Source: Candidatus Zipacnadia bacterium (lineage in GTDB: Bacteria; Armatimonadota; Zipacnadia; Zipacnadales; UBA5352). Taken from it: a stretch of DNA of 64,000 nucleotides. The position numbers were made by a program, and so were the translations under genes. Below are positions 8,565 to 17,712 of this stretch, piece by piece. The stretch covers positions 1-64,000 of the forward strand of contig JALGUJ010000001.1 of assembly GCA_029820945.1 (NCBI GenBank), read 5' to 3'. Each line of letters opens with the position of its first letter. Position 1 is the stretch's first letter. A model generated the notes under the pieces. The model worked only from the letters and a program-made list of their open reading frames with translations. It made no database searches and was not told where the DNA came from.

Positions 8565-9963
8565 GGTCGGTGAGGGTCAGGAAGTCACCGGTCCGCATCA
8601 TCCACTCGCGCAGCGCCGAGCGCATCTGCCTCAGAGTGCTCTCGTGGTCGGGGGCGCCCGCGGCGTTGTGAAGCTCGTCGGGGTCCTCCGCCAGGTCGAA
8701 GAGCTGCTCCGCGGGCCCGTCGGCATGATAGACGTACTTGTGTCGCTCGGAGACGGCGGCGCGCCAGTGATAGCCGCCCTGGATGTATCCATTGAACTCG
8801 ACGAAGGCGCAATCCCGGCCGGGCGCGGCCGCGTCTCGGAGTATCGGCGCCGGGCTCTCACCTTGGACGCCCGACGGCGGTTCCTGCGAGAAGAGGTCCA
8901 GGATGGTGGGGGCGAGGTCAACGTGTGAGGCAAGCTGTGGCCGACGCCCGGGTTCGATGCCGGGCCCGCGCATCATGCAGGCCGGCCGGCCGGCGCGGTC
9001 GTAGGGGACCCCCTTCTGATACAGCCCCATGGCGCCGAGCATCTCGCCGTGATCGCCGGTCATGACGGTCGGCGTCTCGTCCGCCCGCCCCGACCGCTCC
9101 AGGGCATCGAGGACGATCCCGTGGCACGCGTCGGCGAAGGCCACGAAGCCCGGGTAGCAGGCGATGCCCCGAGCCCACTGCTCCCACGTCCAGCCCTCGA
9201 CCGCCTGCCGCCCCGGAGCATCCCGGATGGCCTCCGGCATGCCCGAGGCATCGAAGTCCAGGCCCGGCGGAGGCTCCATCTCCTCGGGGTCGAACATGCT
9301 CAGCCAGGGCTCGGGCACCAGGATGGGCGGGTGCGGCGCGCCCGGCGAGCACCATGCCGCAAAGGGCCTGTCCGATGGCGCGTCGAGGATGAAGTCGGCG
9401 ATGGCCCGCGCTCGCACCATGTCCGGGTGCTCATCGGCCGGCCGGGTCCACTCGGCCGGGACCGGGGTGCTAAAGCCCCACTCATGCCGGCCCTCATCCG
9501 TGCGGGTCCTGATGGAGGCGCGCCGGGAGCCCGCCTCCAAGCCCTGCTCCGCCATCATCTGCTCGTGCTCGGCATAGGGGAAGCGCCCCCGGTCGAAGCG
9601 CGCGTACTGCTCGGTCCGATCCTCTCCCTCGGCCCGGTTGATGTGCCAGATCCCGCTGTAGCCGACGTGCCACCCGGCGTCGTGGAGGCGGTCGATGAGC
9701 AGCTCCTCACCCGGATTCATGGTGGCGTAGCCCTCGCCGAAGCTGATGGAGCCGTGAGCGTGGGGCCATCGCCCGGTCATCATCGAGGGCCTGGTGGGGA
9801 CGCACAGCGGGGTGGCGCAGTAGAAGCGCTCAAAGACCGCGCTCTCGGAAGCGAGGCGGTCCCAGTGGGGAGTCGGGACCGGGCCGCCATAGGGGCCGAT
9901 GGCATCTCGCTGAAGCTGATCGCACAACAATACGAGGAGATTCGGCGGCTTTGGAGAAGTCAT
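8557..9963 (-). CDS. Sulfatase (type I, formylglycine-dependent)
   Basis: 468 residues. The sulfatase signature C-x-P-x-R appears as LCVPTRPSMMTGR. Cys54 would be converted to formylglycine by a maturase encoded elsewhere. Metal-site features include the N-terminal LLCDQ and GDHGEMLGAMG in the second half. The family hydrolyses sulfate esters of polysaccharides or choline, or phosphonate esters; the short form with CDQ resembles iduronate/choline-sulfatase-like members. There is no signal peptide from the start chosen (ATG 9963, GGAG 7 bases upstream), so it looks cytoplasmic. Twelve codons further upstream is another possible start without a ribosome binding site. It probably removes sulfate from oligosaccharides released by the exported enzymes in this region (inference). 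Confidence 0.9.
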   Translation of the reverse strand: MTSPKPPNLLVLLCDQLQRDAIGPYGGPVPTPHWDRLASESAVFERFYCATPLCVPTRPSMMTGRWPHAHGSISFGEGYATMNPGEELLIDRLHDAGWHVGYSGIWHINRAEGEDRTEQYARFDRGRFPYAEHEQMMAEQGLEAGSRRASIRTRTDEGRHEWGFSTPVPAEWTRPADEHPDMVRARAIADFILDAPSDRPFAAWCSPGAPHPPILVPEPWLSMFDPEEMEPPPGLDFDASGMPEAIRDAPGRQAVEGWTWEQWARGIACYPGFVAFADACHGIVLDALERSGRADETPTVMTGDHGEMLGAMGLYQKGVPYDRAGRPACMMRGPGIEPGRRPQLASHVDLAPTILDLFSQEPPSGVQGESPAPILRDAAAPGRDCAFVEFNGYIQGGYHWRAAVSERHKYVYHADGPAEQLFDLAEDPDELHNAAGAPDHESTLRQMRSALREWMMRTGDFLTLTDHG

Positions 9964-10167
9964 GCTCTGTCTCCGGTTCGTGGACCATGGTATCACGGCA
10001 CCGATCGCCAGAGCGTCGCCGGTGAGGGGACCCTTCGCCGGCGCGAAGGCAGACCCCTTCGCACGAGGAAACGCCGGAGCAGGACGCCGGGCCTGATCCC
10101 CGCATCATGGACGTCCGGGCGGGAGGGGAGGCCCGTATCATCGCACAGAAGTGAGGAGGAGTAGCCA

Positions 10168-12261
10168 GTGCCCATCTTGGACTCAGTGACTATGGAGCCG
10201 CGCCGAACCTACTCCGTTGAGGAGCTCGAGGAAGCCGCACGGGAGATGCGGGCCTGGGTCATGATCGCGCTGCAGGCCGCCGGCTCCGGGCATACCGGCG
10301 GCACAATGTCGATTGCCGACGTCACAGCGGCCCTGTATCTTCGCCATATCCGGCATGACCCGGCCAACCCCAAGTGGGAGGGCCGAGACCGGGTCTTCTG
10401 GTCCGCCGGCCACAAGGCTCCGATAATCTACGCCGCGCTGGGCATGGCCGGCTACTTCGACGACATGCCCGTCGCCTACCACGACGAGCCCCTGGAGCAG
10501 TTCGCGGACGTCCCCGCCATGCAGAAGACGGTGCTGCTGCGCAAGCTCGGGTCGCCTTTCGATGGACATCCGAACTCGCTCAAGCTCCCCGGGATCGAGG
10601 TCTGCTCCGGATCGCTGGGGCAGGGCCTGGGGGTCGCCTGCGGCTCGGCCCTCAACGCGAGGATCTACGGACATGACTACCGCGTCTACTGCATCATGGG
10701 GGATGGGGAGCAGCAGGAGGGCTCGATCTGGGAGTCGGTCATGTTCGCCTCACACCACGCCCTCGATAACCTGGTCGGCATCATCGACGACAACCGCCTG
10801 CAGATCGATGGGCCCACCGCCGAGGTGTGCAATGTCCAGTCGCTCGAGGAGAGGTACCGCGCCTTCGGCTGGGAGGTCCTCAACATCGACGGCCATGACA
10901 TGGAAGACATCCTGGCGGGATTGGAACGCGCCGATTCGGTCCGGGGCCGCCCGACGCTCATCCTCGCCCATACGATCAAGGGCAAGCATGTGGACTTCGC
11001 CGAGAACGTCGTCGGCTACCACGGGGTGCCGCCCAAGGACGGCAGGTACGGGGACGAGTCGCTGGAGCGGGCCCTGCGGTCCATCCCGGCCACCGACCTC
11101 TTCCCGCCCGAGCGCGTGGACGAGATCCTCGCCTTCGCCGAGGAGTACGGGAGGATCGGGGAGCAGCGCGCGGACGCGGAGGTGCCCAGCTTCGGCCGCA
11201 ACTGGTGGTGGAACGAGAGCGATGACATGCAGGTCGAGATGGACGCGACGCGCAACGGCTTCGGCGAGGGCATCGCCGAGGTCGGCGCCGACCCGGACGT
11301 GGTCGCCCACGGCGCCGACATCACCGGCTCGATTCGCATGTCGCGCTTCTACGAGCCCGACGGCGAGAACGAGGACCCTGAGCGTAAGAAGCGCTTCGTC
11401 AGTTGCGGCATCGCCGAGGCCAACATGACCGAGGTCGCGGCCGGCTTCGCCATCGAGGGAAAGACGCCATTCATCGGCTCCTACGGCGTCTTCGCCACCG
11501 GCCGCAACTGGGACCAGCTCCGCACTACCGTCGGGTACAGCGGCCTGCCGGTCAAGATCGCCGACGCGCACGGCGGCGTCTCGGTCGGCCCGGACGGCGC
11601 CACGCACCAGGCGCTGGAGGAGATCTTCCTGATCACCGCCATACCCGGCTTCATGATGTTCGTGCCCTGCGATGCGGTCGAGACCGCCAAGGCGACCAAG
11701 GCCGCCGCCGCCACCGACGCTCCCACCGCGGTGCGCTTCGCTCGGGAGGCCACGCCCGTCGTGACCACCGAGGATACGCCCTTCGAGGTGGGCATCGCCA
11801 ACGTTATCCGCTACCGCGGCAGCGCGCCCAACTTCGTGGACGCCTTCGAGACCGTGCTCTCGACCGAGTACACCGCCGAGGACGAGGACCTGGCGCTTAT
11901 CGCCTGCGGCCCGATGGTCCCTGAGTCCATGCGCGCCGCGGTGATACTCAAGGAGGAGTACGACCTCGAAACGCGCGTGGTGAACCTGCACACCGTCAAG
12001 CCTATCGACAGGGAGGCGATCGCCGCCGCCGCGCGCGACACCGGCGTCGTGGTCACGGCCGAGGAGCACCAGGTCGGGGGCATCGGCGGCCGCGTCGCCG
12101 CCGTCATCTGCGAGGCCGGCTTGGAGACCGGCGTCCGCTTCGGCATGATCGGCGTGCAGGACCGCTTCGGCGAGTCCGGCGAGCCCTGGCAACTGGTCAA
12201 GGTCTTCGGGCTGACCGGCGAGCACATCGCCCGCAAGGCCCTGGACCTACTCGGGCAGTAG
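10168..12261 (+). CDS. tkt: Transketolase
   Basis: 697 residues, the full length of a one-chain transketolase. The thiamine-diphosphate domain has GHTGG (41-45) and the metal/TPP motif GDGEQQEG (about 178) ending in DNRLQIDG. The pyrimidine-binding domain carries the catalytic Glu in CGIAEANM and FATGRNWDQLR. It transfers two-carbon units between ketose and aldose phosphates in the pentose phosphate pathway. The start is GTG at 10168, which has GAGGAGGA 8 bases upstream. An ATG 8 codons in lacks a good ribosome site. It is transcribed alone, divergently from the sulfatase, and is followed by a terminator. Confidence 0.95.
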   Translation: MPILDSVTMEPRRTYSVEELEEAAREMRAWVMIALQAAGSGHTGGTMSIADVTAALYLRHIRHDPANPKWEGRDRVFWSAGHKAPIIYAALGMAGYFDDMPVAYHDEPLEQFADVPAMQKTVLLRKLGSPFDGHPNSLKLPGIEVCSGSLGQGLGVACGSALNARIYGHDYRVYCIMGDGEQQEGSIWESVMFASHHALDNLVGIIDDNRLQIDGPTAEVCNVQSLEERYRAFGWEVLNIDGHDMEDILAGLERADSVRGRPTLILAHTIKGKHVDFAENVVGYHGVPPKDGRYGDESLERALRSIPATDLFPPERVDEILAFAEEYGRIGEQRADAEVPSFGRNWWWNESDDMQVEMDATRNGFGEGIAEVGADPDVVAHGADITGSIRMSRFYEPDGENEDPERKKRFVSCGIAEANMTEVAAGFAIEGKTPFIGSYGVFATGRNWDQLRTTVGYSGLPVKIADAHGGVSVGPDGATHQALEEIFLITAIPGFMMFVPCDAVETAKATKAAAATDAPTAVRFAREATPVVTTEDTPFEVGIANVIRYRGSAPNFVDAFETVLSTEYTAEDEDLALIACGPMVPESMRAAVILKEEYDLETRVVNLHTVKPIDREAIAAAARDTGVVVTAEEHQVGGIGGRVAAVICEAGLETGVRFGMIGVQDRFGESGEPWQLVKVFGLTGEHIARKALDLLGQ

Positions 12262-12284
12262 AGGGCCCGTCCGCAAGCCAACAA

Positions 12285-12318
12285 GCCCGCCGGGTCCCCG
12301 AGGCCCGGCGGGCCTTTT
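12285..12318 (+). terminator. Rho-independent terminator of transketolase
   Basis: GCCCGCCGGG (12285-12294) pairs with CCCGGCGGGC (12304-12313), giving a 10-bp stem with a 9-base loop. A four-T run follows at 12315-12318. It sits 23 bases after the stop codon, between two convergent genes. Confidence 0.85.
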
Positions 12319-12422
12319 CGTGCCGCCAGGCACATCGGCCGGCAAGTGCGGCAACACCCACTTGATGCTGCCGTCCGTATCGGCGTCTCACCGCTGAGCG
12401 CGACGGCAAGGGAGCCGCCGCG

Positions 12423-14498
12423 TCAGCGGAGGGTGAGCCTGTAGACGTGCACGCCGAGCGGCTCGAACTCAGCGCGGATGGCACCGTCCTGCGTCTGGAT
12501 GCTCCGGTCCTCGAACATGACCTCAGCGTGGTCGTCGCAGGCGACTCCCGGCGCGAGCAGCTCCAGGTCAATGGCGCATGAGACGGCCTCTTCCCCCGGG
12601 TTCACCGCGATGACGTACAGCCGGTCCTCGACGCGCTTGACGGCCGTGTGCACCGCGCCGCCGTCCTCGGTGAAGACGTGCTGGCCCAGGTTGCCCGTCA
12701 GCAGCGCCGGCTCGAGCGCGATCAGCTCGTCGTTGACGCGCTTCATCTCGGCCCAGACGGCCGGGTTGTCGTCAGGCAGGTACCAGTTCGCGTCGCGGAA
12801 GGAGTACCAGAACAGGCCGCGGGCGCCGTGCGCCAGGGCCAGGTACGTCATGCACCGGTGCTCATCGGGCTCGACCAGCCGCGTGTTCGGCCACGACCAG
12901 ACCTGCCCGATGAAGTAGTGCACGTGCTTGGGGATGACGTCCCGCCCGTGGTCGAGCGTGTCGGCGATCTGGGTGATCTTCCCCCGGCCAATGGGATAGA
13001 CGTCGGCGGAGACGATGTCCGTCTGGGGCGCGAGCTCCTCGTAGGTGCTGGGGTTGTTCAGGCAGGTGTACGCGGGACGGCTGGGGTCCTGCATCCGGAT
13101 GTACATGTATGCGTCGGCGATCATCTCGATAACGGGTACCGTCGCGCGCGGCTCGTCCTGGATCCACCACGCGAAGACGGCGTCGCTGTCGATCACGCTC
13201 TGCATCGCCTCACGCCACCGCTCGCTGTTGGGGCGGCCCCGCCAGTAGAGCGCGACCCCTGCCTTCAGACCCGCCTGCCGCACGGCCTCGACGTTCTCGG
13301 CGTGGCACTGCACGGCGTTGAAGCCGTGGGCCCTGACAAGCTCATAGTCCTCGGGCTCGACGTGATAGAGGCCCCGCGCGAAGAAGGGCTCGCCGTTGAC
13401 CAGCACCGTCCCATCCTCGGTGATCGCGGCTGGCGCCGGAACGCACCACCAGGTGCCCTCGAAGCTCTGAACCGTCTCCTCCCCCTGCATGAGCCTAGCC
13501 GACCAGGCGTACTTGCCGTCCGCCGGCCGCTGCGGGGGGCCGACCTGTAGGCTGCGCCCCTCGGCCTCGGTCACCGTGTCGCTCCAGAGCGCATCGCCGC
13601 CCTCGAACGGCCGAACGTCAAGGGCGATGGTCGCGCCGTCAAGGTCCGCCAGAGCGGCGTAGAGCGTGATGACCACGGAAGGGTCGGGATCGCGCCCCTC
13701 TCGTGACACGCGCCGACTGCGCACGGACATCGCCGGGCACAGGAGGTCCTCCGGCCTCTCCGCCACGTAGGGGCTGACATCGCCCGAAAGGGTGAACTCG
13801 AAGTCCTCGAAGATGCCCTGCTCTCCCCTCTCGAGGGTCATCGCCCATACGCCGTCGTCCGCGCCATCGGGCACGCCGACGGTGGCGCTGTCGGTCATCT
13901 TCCCCGTGGTGTTCAGCACGGCGACCTCAGTGCCGTCCGGCGCCAACAGGTGGGCCTTCACGGTCTCGCCCGCGCCCTGTCCTCCGACACGGACGGCGAA
14001 CTCCCGGCCGCCGGGGGGCACAAACAGGAACACCGGCGCCGCGCGACTGACGCCGTGGAAGGGCTCGCCCCCGGCGCCGGCCGGAATGAGGAGCCGGGCG
14101 CCCTCTGCAGCCAGTGTGAAGCCGTTGCGCCCGCCATCGACACGCACATCGTGCGGACCGATGCGCGTCGCGGCGAAGCTCACCGAGGCGCTCTCTCCCA
14201 CCGCCGCCTCGGCCCGGCCGAGTTCCGCACCGGATGGGTCCAGAACGCTGAGCTTCGCGCCTCCCTTGTAGCGCCCCACCTGCTCGCAGGCGATCGTCAC
14301 TACCACCTCACCGGGCTCGGCCACGTAGAGCAGCAGGTTCGTCATCCCACGCAGCTTGGTGTGGCCGAGTTCAAGGTCATGCCGGCTGCCGCTGCCGGGG
14401 GCGAAGAACCCGCCGGGCAGCAGCTCCACCTCGGCGGCGCAGCCCAACGTCGCCGCGGCCGCCAGCGCCATCGCGCCCATGAGCGTGCCGTGACGCAT
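12423..14498 (-). CDS. Exported TIM-barrel glycosidase-like protein
   Basis: 691 residues with an N-terminal signal peptide; a Cys at the LGC site could make it a lipoprotein, although the lipobox is imperfect. Residues 30-300 look like beta-sandwich modules. From about residue 350 a TIM-barrel-like region begins with FFARGLYHVEPEDYELV and includes AWWIQDEP, whose Glu is placed like the acid/base residue of clan GH-A enzymes. A beta-rich C-terminal domain follows. It resembles GH2/GH5-like proteins but I cannot assign a family. The start at 14498 has AGGAGG about 9 bases upstream; the longer open frame runs into the divergent oxidoreductase gene and is not real. Confidence 0.75.
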   Translation of the reverse strand: MRHGTLMGAMALAAAATLGCAAEVELLPGGFFAPGSGSRHDLELGHTKLRGMTNLLLYVAEPGEVVVTIACEQVGRYKGGAKLSVLDPSGAELGRAEAAVGESASVSFAATRIGPHDVRVDGGRNGFTLAAEGARLLIPAGAGGEPFHGVSRAAPVFLFVPPGGREFAVRVGGQGAGETVKAHLLAPDGTEVAVLNTTGKMTDSATVGVPDGADDGVWAMTLERGEQGIFEDFEFTLSGDVSPYVAERPEDLLCPAMSVRSRRVSREGRDPDPSVVITLYAALADLDGATIALDVRPFEGGDALWSDTVTEAEGRSLQVGPPQRPADGKYAWSARLMQGEETVQSFEGTWWCVPAPAAITEDGTVLVNGEPFFARGLYHVEPEDYELVRAHGFNAVQCHAENVEAVRQAGLKAGVALYWRGRPNSERWREAMQSVIDSDAVFAWWIQDEPRATVPVIEMIADAYMYIRMQDPSRPAYTCLNNPSTYEELAPQTDIVSADVYPIGRGKITQIADTLDHGRDVIPKHVHYFIGQVWSWPNTRLVEPDEHRCMTYLALAHGARGLFWYSFRDANWYLPDDNPAVWAEMKRVNDELIALEPALLTGNLGQHVFTEDGGAVHTAVKRVEDRLYVIAVNPGEEAVSCAIDLELLAPGVACDDHAEVMFEDRSIQTQDGAIRAEFEPLGVHVYRLTLR

Positions 14499-14660
14499 GA
14501 CAGGCAGCCTCCTTCTCTGCAGCGTCCTGGGCATGAATTCGCGCTGCTCTTCGCTTCCGTCACGCGCGCGACCTGCCCGGAGGGGAGCAGGAGGCGCTGC
14601 GTCACCGGGGAAGGAGGCGGTGACCGGGTTCACACGCCGACGCACCGGAGGGATGGCACC

Positions 14661-15695
14661 ATGAGCTTCACGCTGGGCGTCTACCTCGATGACAACCCCC
14701 ACGCCGGCGGACACATGGCCGACGTCGCCGCGCTCGACGCCATCGACCGCGTGCTGATGACCGGCTCCGAGCAGGCGGCGCAGATCGCGGCCGACATGCA
14801 CAAGGCGGACCTCGTTGGGCGCTGGGATGCGCTGGTGGCCGACGAGGAGGTCGGCGCGATCCTGGTGCTGACCAACAACCGCGATGCCGCGCGACTGACC
14901 CTGGAGGCGGTCGAGGCCGGGAAGTACGTCTACGGCGAGAAGCCGGGAGCACGGAACGTGGCGGAGATGGAGGCCATCGTCGATGCGTGCCGGCGCACGG
15001 GCGGGCACTTCACCCCCTGCTACGTCCGCCGAACCTACGCCGACACCCGCGAGGTCCGGCGGCTCATCGGCGAGGGGGCGCTGGGTGAGCTGTGGTCACT
15101 CCACGCGAGCTGGATCACCTCGCAGGCGGACCTGCGCGGCGTGGACCACTGGCTCTTCGACGCCGAGGTCGCGGGCGGGGGCATCCTCTACTGGCTGGGC
15201 TGCCACTGGATCGACACGCTCAGGTTCGTCACCGGCCAGCGGATCGTGGCGGTCGCCGCCATGACCGCCACGCAGGACACGCGCATCTCGGTAGAGGACG
15301 TGGCCTGCCTGTCCGTGCGGCTGGAGGGAGGGGCGATCGGCACCATCCGCTGCGGCTACCTGCAGAGCCCCTACCACGGCTACGACGACTACCAGCTCAT
15401 GACCGCGTACGAGGGCTCCCTGGGGACGCTCTCGCACTTGTCGCACGGCGAGGTGACGCTGCGGCTGCGCACCCGCGCCGAGGGCCACTCGGAGGCCGGT
15501 GAGCTTCAGGAGATGCGCATCGACGACGCGCGGCCCGGCGGCTATGCCTACTACCTGCTGCGCGATGTCGTCGAGGCGGCGGCGGAACGCCGGGAGCCCC
15601 TGGCGACCGAGGAGGACGCGCTCTACGTCCTGCGCGTCGCCAAGGCCGCGTACGAGGCGAGCGCATCCGGGACCACTCAGGCCCTCCAGTGGTGA
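14661..15695 (+). CDS. Gfo/Idh/MocA-family oxidoreductase
   Basis: 344 residues. The usual N-terminal Rossmann GxGxxG is weak (LGVYLDDNPHAGG), but the family hallmark YGEKPGARN (EKP with the substrate-side Lys) is present at about residue 95. The C-terminal alpha/beta sheet domain has GGGILYWLGCHWID, corresponding to the G-G-G-x-x-x-D-x-G-x-H-x-x-D region. Family members are NAD(P)-dependent sugar or inositol dehydrogenases, or act on pseudo-oligosaccharides. A degenerate nucleotide loop makes cofactor use less certain. The ATG has GGAGGG 9 bases upstream. It is divergent from the exported TIM-barrel gene and may process its products (inference). Confidence 0.85.
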   Translation: MSFTLGVYLDDNPHAGGHMADVAALDAIDRVLMTGSEQAAQIAADMHKADLVGRWDALVADEEVGAILVLTNNRDAARLTLEAVEAGKYVYGEKPGARNVAEMEAIVDACRRTGGHFTPCYVRRTYADTREVRRLIGEGALGELWSLHASWITSQADLRGVDHWLFDAEVAGGGILYWLGCHWIDTLRFVTGQRIVAVAAMTATQDTRISVEDVACLSVRLEGGAIGTIRCGYLQSPYHGYDDYQLMTAYEGSLGTLSHLSHGEVTLRLRTRAEGHSEAGELQEMRIDDARPGGYAYYLLRDVVEAAAERREPLATEEDALYVLRVAKAAYEASASGTTQALQW

Positions 15696-15829
15696 GCCCC
15701 GGCCCTGCCGGCGCTCTGTCGCTGCCGCGCCGGTCCTCAGGCGCCTCGGCCCACGCGTGCGGCCGGAGGCCGGCTTCGCAGCGCTCGGGCGGCATCATCG
15801 CCGCGGCCTGCCCGCCTGCCCTCGGACCA

Positions 15830-15857
15830 TTGACAGCGCGCCTGGGCGCGGTAGAAT
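15830..15857 (+). promoter_or_regulatory. Sigma70-type promoter of the M48 protease gene
   Basis: TTGACA (15830-15835) and TAGAAT (15852-15857) are separated by 16 bases. This is a perfect -35 box and a 5/6 match at -10 in a very GC-rich intergenic stretch. The protease ATG lies about 50 bases downstream. Confidence 0.75.
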
Positions 15858-15909
15858 CCCGCGTGAGCCTGCAACTTGCGAGAGACTGGGCATGGGAGGC
15901 GGCTGACCG

Positions 15910-17541
15910 ATGGCACGACTGGCGCTGCATTCGTTTCTCACGCTGGGTCTGCTGTTCGGGCTCGCATTCGCCGTCATGGTCGCGCTGATGTTCGTGCTGG
16001 GCGCGCCGCTGTCGCTGGCCGTCGCCGGGGCGATCATACTGAGCGCGCTTCACTACCTGGTTGCTCCGTACCTCATCCAGTGGTTCCACAATATCGAGTG
16101 GATGGCGCCGGAGGCCGTCGATCCCGGCATCGCCTCCCTGATCCGCTCCGTCTGCCATCAGCGCCGCATCTCCGAGCCACGCTTCGGCCTTATCCGGGAC
16201 GGCAACCCCAACGCCTTCACCTTCGGCCACTACCCGGGCAACGCCCGGGTGGTGGTGACCACCGGCCTGCTCGAGGTCTGCAACGACGAGGAACGGCGCG
16301 CGGTGGTCGCCCACGAGATGGGCCACATCGTCCACTGGGACTTCGTGGTCATGACCATTGCCGCGACGGTCCCCCTCGTGCTCTACATGATCTACCGCTT
16401 CGGGATACGCGCGGGCAGCGGGCGCCGCAAGGGCGGCGCGGTAGTGCTGCTGGTCGCCCTGGGAGCCTTCATCGCCTACGTCATCTCGGAGTACATCGTG
16501 CTGCTGCTCTCGCGCGTGCGCGAGTACTACGCGGACGAGTTCTCGGCAGAGACCGTGCACGACCCCAACGCATTGGCGACGGGCCTGGTGAAGATCGCCT
16601 ACGGGCTGGCGCGCTCGCGGCCGCCGGAGGAGAAGGAGGAGCAGCTCGTCCCGGCCACCGCGAGCCTGAAGCCGTTCGGCATCTTCGACGCGACCTTCGG
16701 CAAGTCCATGGCGGTCGCGACCGCCGGAGCCTATGGCCTCGCCGGCGACGATGTCGCGACCTCCGAGCGGGCGGTCAATGCGATGAGGTGGGACCTGTGG
16801 AACCCCTGGGCGTTCTTCATGGAGCTGCGCTCCACGCACCCGCTACCCGCCAAGCGCATCCGCGCGCTGGCCCGCATCGCCGAGCGCATGGGGCAGCCGC
16901 CGGCCTACCGGGTCCCGGAGCGGCCACCCGAGAGCTACTGGGACGAGTTCGGCGTGGACCTGCTCGTCAACGCCCTGCCCCCGATCGGCCTGCTGATGGG
17001 GATCGCCGGCGGCATCGGCCTCGGCTTCGCCCAGGCGATGCCGGTTACGGGCGTGGCCATCATCGTGATGGGCCTCGGCGTCGGCATGCTGGTGAAGCTC
17101 GCCCTCACCTACCCGCGGGGTCGGTTCGAAGAGCGGCGCGTGGCGGACCTGGTCGGCGAGGTGAAGGTCTCGGCCATCCGCCCCATTCCGGCCAGACTCG
17201 AGGGCCAGGTCATCGGCCGCGGCATCCCCGGGCTCTACTGGGGCGACGACCTCGTGCTCCAGGACGAGAGCGGCTTCATCCTCCTGCAGTATCGCCAGCC
17301 CATCGGCTTCCTGGAGTTCCTCTTCGGGCTGTTCCGCGCCGAGGGCTTCATCGGCCAGCGTATCACGGTGGAGGGCTGGTACCGCCGCGCGCCGGTCCCC
17401 TACCTTGAGCTGTGGAAGGCCTACCTGCCCAACGGCGACACGCACACCAGCCACAACTGGGGCGTCGCCCTGGCGCTGGCGATCTTCCTGAGCGGCGGTG
17501 GACTGCTCGTCGCGTTGCTCGGGATGCTCGGGCAGATGTGA
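15910..17541 (+). CDS. M48-family membrane zinc metalloprotease (HtpX-like) with long C-terminal extension
   Basis: 543 residues. Two N-terminal membrane helices (about 8-30, 33-55) precede the zinc site HEMGH (135-139). Helices follow at about 145-162 and 175-200, then REYYADEF, which supplies the third zinc ligand Glu205. This is the HtpX/Ste24 arrangement for quality control of membrane proteins, with the active site facing the cytoplasm. HtpX is usually about 290 residues. Here a further 250 residues include two more helices (about 357-400), a soluble beta-rich region and a final C-terminal helix. GGGAGGCGG lies about 9 bases before the ATG and a strong promoter precedes it. A role in envelope stress is inferred. 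Confidence 0.9.
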   Translation: MARLALHSFLTLGLLFGLAFAVMVALMFVLGAPLSLAVAGAIILSALHYLVAPYLIQWFHNIEWMAPEAVDPGIASLIRSVCHQRRISEPRFGLIRDGNPNAFTFGHYPGNARVVVTTGLLEVCNDEERRAVVAHEMGHIVHWDFVVMTIAATVPLVLYMIYRFGIRAGSGRRKGGAVVLLVALGAFIAYVISEYIVLLLSRVREYYADEFSAETVHDPNALATGLVKIAYGLARSRPPEEKEEQLVPATASLKPFGIFDATFGKSMAVATAGAYGLAGDDVATSERAVNAMRWDLWNPWAFFMELRSTHPLPAKRIRALARIAERMGQPPAYRVPERPPESYWDEFGVDLLVNALPPIGLLMGIAGGIGLGFAQAMPVTGVAIIVMGLGVGMLVKLALTYPRGRFEERRVADLVGEVKVSAIRPIPARLEGQVIGRGIPGLYWGDDLVLQDESGFILLQYRQPIGFLEFLFGLFRAEGFIGQRITVEGWYRRAPVPYLELWKAYLPNGDTHTSHNWGVALALAIFLSGGGLLVALLGMLGQM

Positions 17542-17712
17542 AGCTGAGCGAAGAGCTCGCAGACAAGAGGACGCGGCAGCGGCGCGGCCTGCATGCATCC
17601 AGCATGCCCGCCTGGCCCACGCCCGCCTGCCAAGGCCGGAGCGTGCGAGAACGGTCGCAGCACCCCAAGCCCGACGCCGCATCCGATCACATCGCGCAGC
17701 ACGGAGGTCACC

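Noticed and set aside
13950-14660. N-terminal extension of the oxidoreductase frame on the plus strand
   Set aside because: It overlaps the exported TIM-barrel gene on the other strand, and a good ribosome site precedes the ATG at 14661.
14499-15008. N-terminal extension of the exported TIM-barrel frame
   Set aside because: The ATG at 14498 has AGGAGG and begins a signal peptide; the extension is antisense to the oxidoreductase.
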